Shown piece by piece: positions 10,995-11,237 of a stretch of 11,237 bases of DNA. Origin of the DNA: Baffinella frigidus (Eukaryota; Cryptophyceae; Cryptomonadales; Baffinellaceae); NCBI GenBank assembly GCA_026770585.1, contig MU646703.1, forward strand, positions 202,957 to 214,193, read 5' to 3'. The notes under the pieces are model-generated. The model saw nothing but the letters and a program-made list of their open reading frames with translations. It was not told the DNA's origin and did not search any database. Within the stretch, counting starts at the first letter, position 1, and each line of letters starts with the position of its first letter. The translations under genes and the position numbers were made by a program.

Positions 10995-11165
10995 TCTCCT
11001 CTGTAGGGTTTCGGGTTTCGGGTTTAGTCCTCGGGTCGACTACTTTGATCGGGGGGGGGAAGCCCCGGGGTGTACGAGGGTGTGCGAGCGGGACACACGC
11101 AGGGGTACTACTCTCCCCCTCCCACTTCCCTCCTCCCACCCCCTCGGGTTCAGGGTTCCGGCTGT
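10995..11165 (+). repeat. Short telomere-like runs and degraded block copy
   Basis: TTTCGGG, TTTAGTCC and TTCAGGG variants are at 11003-11030 and 11147-11156. Between them GTACGAGGGTGTGCGAGCGG through CAGGGGTACT (about 11072-11108) matches the end of the YLERERDKR block with insertions and changes that break its frame. Confidence 0.65.
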
Positions 11166-11189
11166 TTTGGGTCGTCTAGAAGGACGCGG

Positions 11190-11237
11190 GGAGGCACCGG
11201 GGGCCATAAGTTGCTTGAACGCGAGCAGGACAAGCGC
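11190..11237 (+). other. Exon-like block YLERERDKR, copy at window edge
   Basis: The plus strand reads GTGGHKLLEREQDKR to the last base. It shares LERE.DKR with the copy at 10931 but lies in a different frame, which fits separate exons or broken copies, not one continuous reading frame. It is cut by the window end. Confidence 0.45.

Overview
The window looks like intergenic or subtelomere-like nuclear DNA of a eukaryote, most likely a protist or alga. Reasons: no long uninterrupted gene on either strand, long (GA)n microsatellites, many degenerate heptamers of the TTTAGGG / TTTGGGG / TTCAGGG / TGTAGGG kind (TTTAGGG is the telomere unit of plants, many algae, dinoflagellates and apicomplexans), and many short foldback elements with terminal inverted repeats and target-site duplications. 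I cannot name the species. I recognise no rRNA, tRNA, CRISPR array, transposase or conserved enzyme gene.

Layout. 1-900: telomere-like DNA, a short repeat cluster, a 236-bp TA-flanked foldback (399-634) and a GA tract. 900-1900: first copy of a dispersed two-hairpin element and a cluster of direct repeats that can read LWEARHI on the minus strand. 2050-2720: a 78-bp perfect inverted repeat enclosing an older foldback and a TTTGGGG array. 2750-3390: tandem arrays of about 110-150 bp and 20 bp, then TTTAGGG DNA. 3390-3810: a 30-bp repeat, one copy of which is split by a 203-bp TA-flanked foldback. 3810-4880: four copies of an exon-like minus-strand block, interleaved with two two-hairpin elements and with 8-bp and 35-bp tandem repeats. 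5040-6970: foldbacks and seven copies of a second exon-like block in telomere-like spacers, including a 140-bp foldback with a 4-bp target duplication that splits one block. 6920-8330: the best, still weak, coding candidates. 8340-10320: dense foldbacks, including a 46-bp perfect palindrome and three related elements whose palindromic centres changed on both arms. 10660-11237: a 21-bp tandem array and a third exon-like block on the plus strand.

How it fits together. Non-autonomous foldback elements of several families share short motifs: a TAGCTCTG border, an AAGTTGAC...GTCAACTT hairpin, and a CTACCACCAGCCCTC end. They have landed in, and sometimes precisely split, older repeats, so at three sites the empty site can be inferred from neighbouring copies. 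The exon-like blocks have an AG just before the open frame and telomere-like DNA between them. They may be amplified exons in intron-like spacers, or remnants of captured gene pieces; sequence alone does not decide. No complete gene is called with confidence.
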